From contig NZ_LWCS01000014.1 in the NCBI RefSeq assembly GCF_001650495.1, forward strand, positions 92,005-156,004: 64,000 nucleotides of DNA. Direction: 5' to 3'. The stretch comes from Mycolicibacterium iranicum. GTDB taxonomy: Bacteria; Actinomycetota; Actinomycetes; Mycobacteriales; Mycobacteriaceae. Under the pieces are notes generated by a model. The model saw nothing but the letters and a program-made list of their open reading frames with translations, made no database searches and was not told the origin of the DNA. Shown here piece by piece: positions 1-7,874 of this stretch. Within the stretch, counting starts at the first letter, position 1; each line of letters starts with the position of its first letter. Made by a program: the position numbers and the translations under genes.

Positions 1-16
1 CCCAGACTGATCACCT

Positions 17-77
17 GCCGAAACTGCATTCCGCGCGGTGTTTTCGTGGGCTGGGCCGCGTGGAATGCAGTTTCGGC
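17..77. repeat. long imperfect palindrome (22-bp arms)
   Basis: The arm at 17-38 (beginning GCCGAAACTGCATTCC) is the reverse complement of the arm at 56-77 with one mismatch; the loop is 39-55. It lies just beyond the stop of the reverse-strand MocR-type gene, so it may end that transcript, but no T-run follows on either side. It could instead be a dispersed palindromic element. Confidence 0.75.
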
Positions 78-85
78 GGAGGTTG

Positions 86-1528
86 TCAGACGACGACCGC
101 AGAAGGTTCCGCGGCGGTGAGACCGGTGACGCTGCGCCACGCACGCGCGAGCAGTTCGATGGCTTCGACGAGCTGATCGTCGGGCAGCGTGAACGGCACC
201 CGGATGAAGCGCTCGAGCGTGCCGTCAAGTCCGAACCGCGGGCCGGGCGGGATCTCCAAGCCCATGCGTGACGCGGCAGCCGACAACGCCGAGCTCATCG
301 GTGCGGGCAGCCGCACCCACAGCGACAGGCCACCCTTGCCGGGTACGGGCTCCCAGTCGGGCAGATGCTGATCCAACAGTCGTAGCAGCAGAGCACGTCG
401 CGATCGCAGAATGTCGCGCCGCTCGGGCAGCACCTCGTCCTCTGCGGCCAGAAGGCTTGCGGCAGCGATCTGTTCGACGATGGGGGTGCCCATGTCGATC
501 GCCGGGCGTAGCGTTCCGATCGTCGCCAGCGTGCTGCGGTCCGCCCGGATCCAGCCGATCCGCAAGCCACCCCAGAAGGACTTCGACATCGAGCCGACCG
601 TGATCACCAGGTCGCGACGCGCCGTCACGACCGACGCGAACGGCGGCGGCACCTGCTCATCGAGCCACATGTCTCTGATCGTCTCGTCGACGATGGTGCG
701 GGTACGGGTCTCACTGATGATCCGCGCCAACCGCTTCCGGTCCGCCACCGGCATCGTCATCCCGGTCGGGTTGTGGTTGTCCGGGATCAGATAGGCCAGA
801 TTCGGCGCGAGCTGACGGACGGCCGCTTCCACCGCGTCGAGTTCCCAGCCGTCGGGGGCCAGCGCAACGGGAACGGGTCGCACGCCGCGGGTGGCCATCG
901 CGGCCAGAGCGCCGTGATAGGTGGGCTGTTCGACGAGCACCCTGTCCTCGGGCTGGGTGTAGGTCGCCAGGATCAGACCGATCGCGTGCAGCGCGCCCGT
1001 CGTCACCATGACCTCGTCGGGATCCGTGGGAAGACCACGCGCGCAATACCTTTCGGCGATGGCAGAGCGAAGCGCAGGAACCCCGATCAGTTCGATGCCG
1101 ATATCGTTCAGATACGGCATGACCTGTTCGGCCGCGTCGGCGAACGACCGCGCCAGCACCGCCGCCGGACCGGCCAGCGTCGCGGCGGCGAGATTGGCAG
1201 CTGTGGACGTGATGCGAGCAGGTGGTGCCGGCGCGACGGGCAGCGCGGTCGTGCTGCGCGCACCGCGACGGGCGTTGAGGTATCCGTCGTCGCGTAGTTG
1301 GGTGTAGGCGGCGGTGACGGTGGTGCGGGACACCCGCAGTGCGTCGGCCAGCGCACGCTCGCTCGGCAGGCGCGCGCCCACGGGCAGCCGTCCGTCGATG
1401 ATCAACAGGCGGATCGCGTCGGCGAGGCCGATATAGGCCGGTCCGCTGCGACTGGATGTCCGCCAGTTGCCGAGCTCGCGGACCATAAGGTCCACATCGA
1501 GCGATCTGGTAGCCAGTGCGTCAGTCAT
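86..1528 (-). CDS. MocR/GntR-type transcriptional regulator with aminotransferase domain (YczR-like)
   Basis: The 480-aa protein has a GntR-type winged helix (about residues 30-95, with LPSERALADALRVSRTTV) fused to a fold-type I aminotransferase domain. That domain shows HNPTG at about 252-256 and the likely PLP lysine K316 in the motif SMSKSFWGG. This is the MocR architecture, in which PLP or an amino-acid adduct controls DNA binding and aminotransferase activity is often lost. It is divergent from a unit containing yczE; in several actinobacteria a MocR protein called YczR sits next to yczE. I infer that it controls that unit and probably itself. Length is normal for the family. The effector is unknown. 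Confidence 0.88.
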   Translation of the reverse strand: MTDALATRSLDVDLMVRELGNWRTSSRSGPAYIGLADAIRLLIIDGRLPVGARLPSERALADALRVSRTTVTAAYTQLRDDGYLNARRGARSTTALPVAPAPPARITSTAANLAAATLAGPAAVLARSFADAAEQVMPYLNDIGIELIGVPALRSAIAERYCARGLPTDPDEVMVTTGALHAIGLILATYTQPEDRVLVEQPTYHGALAAMATRGVRPVPVALAPDGWELDAVEAAVRQLAPNLAYLIPDNHNPTGMTMPVADRKRLARIISETRTRTIVDETIRDMWLDEQVPPPFASVVTARRDLVITVGSMSKSFWGGLRIGWIRADRSTLATIGTLRPAIDMGTPIVEQIAAASLLAAEDEVLPERRDILRSRRALLLRLLDQHLPDWEPVPGKGGLSLWVRLPAPMSSALSAAASRMGLEIPPGPRFGLDGTLERFIRVPFTLPDDQLVEAIELLARAWRSVTGLTAAEPSAVVV

Positions 1529-1591
1529 TGGCGCCAGTATCGCCCAACTGGATATTGAAGATCAAGCCAGTTCGAGAAGATTATTGGCTGC
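1529..1591. promoter_or_regulatory. divergent promoter/operator region, MocR gene and yczE unit
   Basis: This 63-bp spacer separates two divergent starts. CTGGATAT occurs here and again at the start of the small ORF, which resembles the direct-repeat sites bound by MocR proteins. AGCCA (1566-1570 area) and TGGCT (1585-1589) form a short inverted pair. No clear -35/-10 pair could be fixed by eye. Confidence 0.4.
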
Positions 1592-1744
1592 ATGAACCAC
1601 TGGATATCTCGACTGGCACACCGGCTGGCTGATCTCTACTACATGCCGCCGGTGGCAGGCATGCTCGACGAACGCGACGCGGACGCTCGTCGCGTGCGTA
1701 GCGAGCTTGATGCCATCCGCATGCACTTCCCGGATCACGCGTAA
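1592..1744 (+). CDS. 50-aa conserved-looking small protein upstream of yczE
   Basis: An ATG-started frame of 50 codons ends in TAA exactly where the TTG start of yczE begins (1744/1745), so the two are almost certainly co-transcribed and translationally coupled. The product begins MNHWISRLAHRLADLYYMPP and is rich in charged residues in its second half (DERDADARRVRSELD), predicting an amphipathic helix. It has no signal peptide or membrane segment. Most codons end in G or C, as expected of genuine genes here. I do not recognise a family. Its place between a MocR regulator and its presumed target suggests a partner or leader role for YczE; that is inference. Confidence 0.6.
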   Translation: MNHWISRLAHRLADLYYMPPVAGMLDERDADARRVRSELDAIRMHFPDHA

Positions 1745-2488
1745 TTGTCCGCGACAACACGCGCGCTGGCACTGCTCGTCGGGCTGTCGGGTTATGGCCT
1801 GTCGATGGCGATGATGGTCCGAAGTGGCCTCGGACTGGACCCTTGGGACGTCTTCCATCAGGGCCTGGCGCTGCGGACCGGCATGTCGATCGGACTGGCC
1901 TCTGCGGTGGTCGGCGTGGCGGTGCTGCTGGCCTGGATCCCGTTACGGAACCGGCCCGGCATCGGCACTGTGGCCAACGTCGTCGTCATCGCGGTCACCG
2001 TCGACCTCGCGCTGTGGCTGATCCCCACGCCGACGTCCGTGACTGTGCGGATCGCGCTCATGCTGGGGGCAGTGGTGCTGAATGCTGGCAGCACGGTCCT
2101 CTACATCGGTGCCGGCCTCGGCCCGGGGCCTCGCGATGGGCTGATGACCGGACTGGTCATGCGCACCGGCAGATCGGTTCGGTTGGTGCGCACCGCTATC
2201 GAGGTGTCGGTCCTGACCGTGGGCTGGCTCCTCGGCGGGACGGTCGGCATCGGCACGGTCCTGTACGCGTTCGGTATCGGGCCGCTGGTGCAGTTGTTCG
2301 TTCGGTTGACGCCTGACCGGGTGCTCGCGGTGAGTGGGTGGGCTCGTGTGGACTCAGCCCAGCGAGGCGTCGATGCAGCGGGCTCCGAAGATATAATCGG
2401 CCAGCATGCCCGCAAGCCCCACCGTGCCGAATCGGTCACGCAGTCGTGCGGGGACGATCTGCAGGCGACGGGTGGCCAGGGGCAGTGA
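1745..2488 (+). CDS. yczE: YczE/YitT-like integral membrane protein
   Basis: The 247-aa frame starts at TTG directly after the preceding stop. It contains about five hydrophobic segments over its first 195 residues, with the conserved-looking GLGLDPWDVFHQGL early and a GAGLGPGPRDGL loop in the middle, typical of YczE membrane proteins whose transport role is undefined. The last 45-50 residues (from about 2340) are hydrophilic, unlike the family, and lie antisense to another coding-like frame at 2354-2521. The natural C-terminus may therefore have been lost by mutation or read-through. It is probably controlled by the divergent MocR regulator. Confidence 0.8.
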   Translation: MSATTRALALLVGLSGYGLSMAMMVRSGLGLDPWDVFHQGLALRTGMSIGLASAVVGVAVLLAWIPLRNRPGIGTVANVVVIAVTVDLALWLIPTPTSVTVRIALMLGAVVLNAGSTVLYIGAGLGPGPRDGLMTGLVMRTGRSVRLVRTAIEVSVLTVGWLLGGTVGIGTVLYAFGIGPLVQLFVRLTPDRVLAVSGWARVDSAQRGVDAAGSEDIIGQHARKPHRAESVTQSCGDDLQATGGQGQ

Positions 2489-2521
2489 CCTCGCGTAGAC
2501 ACTCTCTCCAATGCCGGCCAT
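2354..2521 (-). CDS. 55-aa hypothetical protein overlapping the yczE tail
   Basis: A reverse-strand ATG frame of 55 codons (begins MAGIGESVYARSLPL, ends RCIDASLG) has strong G/C third-position bias and a natural-looking composition: a basic stretch (ATRRLQIVPARLRDRFG) followed by a short hydrophobic segment (LAGMLADYIFG). It is convergent with yczE and divergent from the kinase at 2532. Overlapping 135 bp with yczE is unusual, so either this gene is real and the yczE tail is not, or the reverse. It is too short to assign to a family by eye. Confidence 0.45.
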   Translation of the reverse strand: MAGIGESVYARSLPLATRRLQIVPARLRDRFGTVGLAGMLADYIFGARCIDASLG

Positions 2522-2531
2522 CAGCGTGGGG

Positions 2532-3197
2532 ATGAGCGGAGAGGACACGCTCAGTCTTCTCGTCGACGACGCCATCGCGCTGGTCGACCGTGTCCCCCGC
2601 GCAGTTCTGGGGATCGCGGGGAGTCCGGGAACAGGCAAGACCACGCTCGTCGACTGCCTGTTGGCGCGCATCGCGCAGCGCAAGGGGTCGGGGTGGGCCG
2701 CGCACGTGCCGATGGACGGATTCCACCTGGCCGACGCCCAGCTGCGCCGTCTCGGCACACTCGACCGCAAGGGCGCGCCGGAGACGTTCGACCCGGCGGG
2801 ATACGCACACCTGCTCGAACGAGTGCGGGACGAGACCCAGACCGAGGTCTACGTCCCCGGCTTCGATCGCGATCTCGAGCAGCCGCTGGCCGCCGCGCTG
2901 GTGGTGCTCCCCGGCGTCCGCCTGGTGATCACCGAAGGCAACTACCTGCTGCTCGACACCGAACCGTGGGCGCGGGCGCGGCGTGCGATGGATTGCGTGT
3001 GGTTCGTCGACTCCGCCGAGGCGCTGCGACTGGACCGGCTCGTCGCTCGTCACGTCGAATTCGGCAAGCCGGCCGCCGCCGCGCGCGCCTGGGTGGCCGA
3101 TGTCGATCAGGCCAACGCGGCTCTGGTGTCGCCGACGGCGCGGTCCGCTGACCGGGTGATCCTCAACGGCGCGGCAGGCTGGGCGATTTCGGGGTGA
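2532..3197 (+). CDS. nucleoside/nucleotide kinase family P-loop protein
   Basis: Walker A (GSPGTGKTT) near the N-terminus and the motif MDGFHL about 30 residues later place it with the YggC/pantothenate-kinase/uridine-kinase-like P-loop kinases, in which that Asp helps bind substrate. A later VITEGNYLLL strand fits the lid and base region of the fold. It probably phosphorylates a small hydroxylated metabolite; the substrate cannot be read from sequence. I prefer the ATG at 2532, preceded by GTGGGG. An ATG at 2511 would add seven residues and overlap the opposite-strand small ORF. Length (221 aa) is normal. Confidence 0.78.
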   Translation: MSGEDTLSLLVDDAIALVDRVPRAVLGIAGSPGTGKTTLVDCLLARIAQRKGSGWAAHVPMDGFHLADAQLRRLGTLDRKGAPETFDPAGYAHLLERVRDETQTEVYVPGFDRDLEQPLAAALVVLPGVRLVITEGNYLLLDTEPWARARRAMDCVWFVDSAEALRLDRLVARHVEFGKPAAAARAWVADVDQANAALVSPTARSADRVILNGAAGWAISG

Positions 3198-3243
3198 ATG
3201 AGCGCGGCGGCGCCCGCCGAAGCCGGCTGACTACGATGGGCGG

Positions 3244-4086
3244 GTGCCTGTCGAGGAAGAAGAAGCAGCCGACCCCGACCTGCTGATCGACTTCGCGAAA
3301 GTCAGTCTGCGCCGTAACGGCCGAGTCCTTGTCGGACCCGTGACGTGGACGGTCGAACTCGATGAGCGCTGGGTGGTGATCGGCCCCAACGGGGCGGGCA
3401 AGACCTCGCTACTGCGTATGGCCGCGGCCATGGAACATCCGTCGTCAGGCACTGCCTACGTGCTCGGTGAACGTCTCGGCCGGGTCGACATGTCCGAGTT
3501 GCGGTCCCGCGTCGGCCTGAGCAGCGCCGCCCTGTCGCAACGCGTTCCCGACGACGAGGTGGTGCGCGACCTGGTCGTGTCCGCCGGCTACGCCGTGCTG
3601 GGGCGATGGCGGGAGAAATACGACGACGTCGACTACGAACAGGCGATCGACATGCTGGAGAGCGTCGGAGCCGAACACCTCGCGGAGCGCACCTACGGCA
3701 CCCTGTCGGAAGGTGAACGCAAGCGGGTGCTGATCGCGCGATCCCTGATGACCGATCCCGAACTGCTCCTGCTCGACGAACCCGCCGCCGGCCTCGACCT
3801 GGGCGGCCGCGAGGAGCTCGTCGCGCGCATGAGCGACCTCGCCGCGGACCCCGACGCACCGGCCCTGGTGCTGGTGACTCACCACGTCGAAGAGATTCCG
3901 CCCGGGTTCTCCCACTGCCTGATCCTGTCGGAGGGCACGGTGGTCGACGCCGGTCTCCTGACCGACGTGCTCACCGCCGAGAACCTGTCCACCGCGTTCG
4001 GTCAGTCGATCGCACTTGATGTCCTCGACGGACGCTACTTCGCGCGCCGTGTCCGAAGCCGCGCGGCGCACCGGAGGCGTGCATGA
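3244..4086 (+). CDS. ABC transporter ATP-binding protein (Rv3041c-like)
   Basis: The 280-aa protein starts at GTG. Walker A is GPNGAGKTS (about 47-55), the signature is LSEGERKR (154-161), Walker B is LLLLDEP (174-180), and a VTHH switch histidine lies near 213. No permease is adjacent, so this ATPase may pair with a distant membrane partner or have a non-transport role. It starts a run of tightly packed forward genes; its stop overlaps the next start (ATGA), showing translational coupling with the Nudix gene. The same pair is found at Rv3041c-Rv3040c in M. tuberculosis, as far as I recall. Confidence 0.9.
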   Translation: MPVEEEEAADPDLLIDFAKVSLRRNGRVLVGPVTWTVELDERWVVIGPNGAGKTSLLRMAAAMEHPSSGTAYVLGERLGRVDMSELRSRVGLSSAALSQRVPDDEVVRDLVVSAGYAVLGRWREKYDDVDYEQAIDMLESVGAEHLAERTYGTLSEGERKRVLIARSLMTDPELLLLDEPAAGLDLGGREELVARMSDLAADPDAPALVLVTHHVEEIPPGFSHCLILSEGTVVDAGLLTDVLTAENLSTAFGQSIALDVLDGRYFARRVRSRAAHRRRA

Positions 4087-4916
4087 CCGACTCAGACCCC
4101 TTGATTCCCCGGCCCGCTGCGACGGTGATGCTGGTGCGCGATACGCCAGAAGGCATCAAGATCTTCCTGATGCGGAGGCATTCGGCGATGGACTTCGTCG
4201 CCGGCGTCATGGTTTTCCCCGGCGGCGGCGTCGACAACCGTGACCGCAACGCCGACGTCGCCTGGCACGGGCCCGACCGGACGTGGTGGGCGCACCGCTT
4301 CGGCGTCGACGAAGAACTCGCCGAGGCGCTGGTGTGCGCCGCCGCCAGGGAGACCTTCGAGGAATCAGGCGTGCTCTTCGCCGGCCCGGCCGACGATCCC
4401 GACCTACTCGTCGACGACGCGTCGGTGTACCGCGATCAGCGGGCGGCGCTGGAGAACAAGTCGCTGTCCTTCGGGGAGTTCCTGCGTTCGGAGAAACTCG
4501 TGTTGCGGGCGGACCTGCTGCGGCCGTGGGCGAATTGGGTGACCCCGAAAGAGGAACGCACCCGGCGCTACGACACCTACTTCTTCGTGGGCGCGCTGCC
4601 GCAGGGGCAGCGCGCCGACGGCGACAACACCGAGACCGACAAGGCCGACTGGGTGACCCCGCAGGCCGCACTCGACGACTTCGCCGAGGGCCGCAGTTTC
4701 CTGTTGCCTCCGACATGGACCCAGCTCGACGCACTCAACGGCCGCACCGTCGCCGAGGTCCTGGCGGTGGAACGTAAGATCGTGGCGATCGAACCGTCCC
4801 TGGAGGCCAAGAGAGGCGGCAACTGGGAGATCGAGTTCTTCAACAGTGACCGCTACAACGAGGCGCGCAACAGGCGCGCACCGCAGGGGTACACCGACGG
4901 GGCGCCGCTCGCGTGA
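4083..4916 (+). CDS. Nudix hydrolase (NUDT19/CoA-diphosphatase-like, Rv3040c-like)
   Basis: The 277-aa protein has a split Nudix signature: [10 protein letters not shown] at about 45-54, then an insertion of roughly 35 residues, then [13 protein letters not shown] (about 87-99) carrying the RE..EE.G metal-binding helix. This long insertion is typical of the NUDT19/RP2p group, members of which cleave CoA or acyl-CoA. The downstream neighbour is an enoyl-CoA hydratase with a GTGA overlap, which supports a CoA-related substrate, but that is inference. The start overlaps the stop of the ABC ATPase. Confidence 0.88.
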   Translation: MTDSDPLIPRPAATVMLVRDTPEGIKIFLMRRHSAMDFVAGVMVFPGGGVDNRDRNADVAWHGPDRTWWAHRFGVDEELAEALVCAAARETFEESGVLFAGPADDPDLLVDDASVYRDQRAALENKSLSFGEFLRSEKLVLRADLLRPWANWVTPKEERTRRYDTYFFVGALPQGQRADGDNTETDKADWVTPQAALDDFAEGRSFLLPPTWTQLDALNGRTVAEVLAVERKIVAIEPSLEAKRGGNWEIEFFNSDRYNEARNRRAPQGYTDGAPLA

Positions 4917-5572
4917 GGGAATTCGTCGGGGTCGTCTACCCCGAAGACGGTGCCGAACGCGGCATCGCGACGCTGCTTCTGTCGCGACCGCCCACCAACA
5001 CGCTGACCCGGCAGGTTCACCGCGAGATCGCCGAGGCGGCGGCCGACATCGGCGCACGCCACGACATCGCCGCCGTCATCGTGTTCGGTGGTCACGAGAT
5101 CTTCTCCGCAGGCGAGGACATGCCCGAGCTGCAGGCGCTGACCGCCGACGAGGCCGCGGTGGCGGCGCGCGTCAGTCAGGCAGCAATCGAGGCGCTGACC
5201 GACATTCCGAAGCCGACCGTCGCCGCGATCACCGGCTACGCTCTCGGAGCCGGCCTGACGCTGGCCCTGTCCGCCGACTGGCGGGTCAGCGGGGACAACG
5301 TCAAGTTCGGCGCGACGGAGATCCTGTCAGGTCTGGCGCCGGTGGGCGGCGGGGCGGGCCGGCTGGCCGGCGCCGTCGGTGAGAGCAAGGCCAAGGACCT
5401 GGTGTTCAGCGGACGGTTCGTCGACGCCCGCGAGGCCCTGAAGCTCGGCCTGATCGACGAGATGGTGGCTCCCGACGGTGTGTACGACGCCGCGCTCGCC
5501 TGGGCGAGGCGCTTCGTGGACTATCCGCCGCAGGTGCTGGCTGCGGCGAAAGCTTCGTTCGCAAGACGTTAG
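4913..5572 (+). CDS. echA17: enoyl-CoA hydratase/isomerase family protein (EchA17-like)
   Basis: This crotonase-fold protein is expected to act on acyl-CoA. The oxyanion-hole motif [10 protein letters not shown] and the second motif [19 protein letters not shown] are present. The first catalytic glutamate position (TEILSGLAP) is retained, whereas the second appears as Asp (AKDLVFSG), a change seen in several crotonase relatives with altered chemistry. At 219 aa it is about 30 residues shorter than typical family members; it ends soon after [12 protein letters not shown] and lacks the C-terminal helices used in trimer packing. Its GTG start overlaps the Nudix stop, so the three genes form one operon. 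Confidence 0.85.
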   Translation: MREFVGVVYPEDGAERGIATLLLSRPPTNTLTRQVHREIAEAAADIGARHDIAAVIVFGGHEIFSAGEDMPELQALTADEAAVAARVSQAAIEALTDIPKPTVAAITGYALGAGLTLALSADWRVSGDNVKFGATEILSGLAPVGGGAGRLAGAVGESKAKDLVFSGRFVDAREALKLGLIDEMVAPDGVYDAALAWARRFVDYPPQVLAAAKASFARR

Positions 5573-5581
5573 GCTGCCCTG

Positions 5582-6619
5582 ATGACGGAAACGAAGGAAA
5601 CAGGCGTCCACCCTGATGTCGCCGTCCCGGCTCCCGACCCTGATGTCGCCGTCCCGGCTCCGCAGCCCCACGCGACCAAGGAGCAGGTCGAAGCCGCGAT
5701 GCACGACACGAAGCTGGCCCAGGTTCTCTATCACGACTGGGAGGCGGAGACCTACGACGAGAAGTGGTCGATCTCCTACGACCAGCGCTGCGTCGATTAT
5801 GCGCGTGGACGATTCGATGCCGCGGTGCCCGAAGGGGTCCAGCGCGAGCTGCCCTACGACCGGGCTCTGGAGCTCGGCTGCGGCACGGGCTTCTTTCTGC
5901 TCAACCTCATCCAGGCCGGGGTCGCCCGGCGGGGCTCGGTGACCGATCTGTCGCCCGGCATGGTCAAGGTGGCCACGCGCAACGGTCGATCACTGGGACT
6001 GGACATCGACGGTCGTGTCGCCGACGCGGAGGGCATCCCGTACGAGGACAACACCTTTGACCTCGTGGTCGGCCATGCGGTCCTGCATCACATCCCAGAC
6101 GTCGAACTGTCGTTGCGTGAGGTCGTCCGGGTGCTCAAACCGGGCGGGCGGTTCGTGTTCGCCGGTGAACCCACGACCGTCGGAAACCGTTACGCCCGTG
6201 AGCTTTCCACGCTGACGTGGCGTGCCGCGACCAACGTCACGAAACTCCCGCTGCTGTCCGACTGGCGCCGCCCCCAAGCCGAGCTCGACGAGTCGTCGCG
6301 TGCCGCGGCATTGGAGGCGGTCGTCGATCTGCACACGTTCGATCCCGCCGACCTGGAGAAGATGGCAACCAACGCGGGCGCAATCGAGGTCCGCACCGCC
6401 AGCGAGGAATTCACCGCGGCGATGCTGGGCTGGCCGATCCGCACGTTCGAGGCGGCCGTGCCGCCGGGGCGATTGGGTTGGGGTTGGGCGAAATTCGCGT
6501 TCGGCAGCTGGATGACGCTGTCGTGGGTGGATGCCAACGTCTTCCGCCGGGTGGTCCCCAAGGGCTGGTTCTACAACGTCATGGTGACGGGGGTCAAGCC
6601 GGGGGCTGAGAAGTCGTAG
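5582..6619 (+). CDS. class I SAM-dependent methyltransferase (Rv3038c-like)
   Basis: The 345-aa protein has the SAM-binding motif LELGCGTGFF (about 96-105), followed by an acidic motif II (DLSPGMVKVA) and LKPGGRFVFAGEP (motif III/IV), as in UbiE/Methyltransf_11 enzymes. The first 25 residues are low complexity and contain a tandem nine-residue repeat (PDVAVPAP twice), described separately. The substrate is unknown; its M. tuberculosis counterpart lies in the same cluster upstream of the MGLP region. It begins 9 bp after the enoyl-CoA hydratase stop, so it is probably in the same operon. Confidence 0.85.
   Translation: MTETKETGVHPDVAVPAPDPDVAVPAPQPHATKEQVEAAMHDTKLAQVLYHDWEAETYDEKWSISYDQRCVDYARGRFDAAVPEGVQRELPYDRALELGCGTGFFLLNLIQAGVARRGSVTDLSPGMVKVATRNGRSLGLDIDGRVADAEGIPYEDNTFDLVVGHAVLHHIPDVELSLREVVRVLKPGGRFVFAGEPTTVGNRYARELSTLTWRAATNVTKLPLLSDWRRPQAELDESSRAAALEAVVDLHTFDPADLEKMATNAGAIEVRTASEEFTAAMLGWPIRTFEAAVPPGRLGWGWAKFAFGSWMTLSWVDANVFRRVVPKGWFYNVMVTGVKPGAEKS
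5611..5664 (+). repeat. 27-bp tandem duplication inside a coding region
   Basis: Two head-to-tail 27-bp units (5611-5637, 5638-5664) share their first 24 bases and encode PDVAVPAP twice near the N-terminus of the methyltransferase. The length is a multiple of three, so copy number could change without breaking the frame. Confidence 0.9.
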
Positions 6620-6645
6620 CCTTCCGCCTCGACGATGTCAGGTAC

Positions 6646-7791
6646 TTGCGCAGCGACGCGGGCCGCCTGGCGTTGGCCGAGGTCGCCCGCTACGACCTGA
6701 CCGACTCCTCGCTGATCTCGGATATCGCCTCGGCGAGAACGCACTTCGGTGATCGGACCGCAGTACTCGTGGAGGCCGTGAAGCTGCGCCGCAAGGCAGC
6801 GGCGAAATTCGCCCACGCTTCGGACTGGCTGTTCACCGATGACGCACTGCAGCAGGCGACAGCGGAACCGGTCGCCAGGCATCGCGCGAGACGTCTCTGT
6901 GGCGCCGTCGTCCACGATGCCACGTGCTCCATCGGCACCGAGCTTGCAGCCCTTCGATATTCGGCGAGTTTCACGCTGGGCAGCGACATCGACCCGGTGC
7001 GCCTGGCGATGGCCGACCACAACCTCGGACTCGACGGCCCTGCCGTTGCCCTGTGCCGAGCCGACGCTCTGCGGCCAGTGACCGACGACGCGATCGTCCT
7101 CGTCGATCCCGCTCGCCGCAGCGGAGCCCGTCGCCGCTTCGACCCCCGCGCCTACCTGCCGCCGCTCGACGAGCTCCTCGACGTGCTGCGTCACCGCGAA
7201 TTCGCCGTGAAGTGTTCTCCGGGAATCGATTTCACGATCGTCGGGCAGATGGGTTTCGACGGCGAGATCGAGGTGACGTCGCTGGGTGGAAGCGTCCGGG
7301 AGGCGTGCCTGTGGTCGCGCGGACTCGGGGGCGGGGGAGTGCGGCGCCGGGCCACGATGCTCGACACCGGCGAACAGATCGACGACACCGCGCCCGACGA
7401 CTGCAACGTCGCCGCCGCCGGTCGCTGGATCGTCGATCCCGACGGGGCGGTCGTGCGCGCCGGTTTGGTTCGCCACTATGCCGTCCGGCACGGTCTGTGG
7501 CAGCTCGACCCCGACATCGCATACCTGTCCGGCGACCAGTTGCCCGACGGCGTGCGGGGCTTCGAGGTGCTGGAGACGCTGGCCTTCAGCGAACGTCACC
7601 TCCGCCAGGCGCTTTCGGCCCGCGGCGTCGGGGCGGCCGAAATCCTGGTCCGCGGTGTCGACGTGGACCCCGATGCCCTGCGCGCCCGGATGCGCCTGCG
7701 CGGCTCCGCGCAGGTGACGGTCGTCATCACCCGGCTGGGCTCCGGGGCGTCAAGCCGGGCAACGGCATTCCTATGTCGTCCGTCACGTTGA
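6646..7791 (+). CDS. THUMP-like-domain class I SAM methyltransferase (Rv3037c-like)
   Basis: The protein resembles a family of putative RNA or sugar methyltransferases with a SAM site around VVHDATCSIGTELAAL and an adenine-pocket region GSDIDPVRLAMADHNL, an NPPY-like position occupied by VDPARRSGARR, and a C-terminal THUMP-like domain. The counterpart Rv3037c has been grouped with the MGLP cluster. The first usable start is TTG at 6646. The frame stays open upstream to 6610, and AFRLDDVRYL there reads like real coding sequence but offers no ATG/GTG/TTG, so the true N-terminus is uncertain. It follows the previous methyltransferase closely. Confidence 0.8.
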   Translation: MRSDAGRLALAEVARYDLTDSSLISDIASARTHFGDRTAVLVEAVKLRRKAAAKFAHASDWLFTDDALQQATAEPVARHRARRLCGAVVHDATCSIGTELAALRYSASFTLGSDIDPVRLAMADHNLGLDGPAVALCRADALRPVTDDAIVLVDPARRSGARRRFDPRAYLPPLDELLDVLRHREFAVKCSPGIDFTIVGQMGFDGEIEVTSLGGSVREACLWSRGLGGGGVRRRATMLDTGEQIDDTAPDDCNVAAAGRWIVDPDGAVVRAGLVRHYAVRHGLWQLDPDIAYLSGDQLPDGVRGFEVLETLAFSERHLRQALSARGVGAAEILVRGVDVDPDALRARMRLRGSAQVTVVITRLGSGASSRATAFLCRPSR

Positions 7792-7874
7792 AAGCTCACG
7801 TACCCTGGCCGTAACGGCGCTGACACCAGCACCGAAATCTTGTGTGTAGCCCCCCAATCCTGAGGACGTCGACG

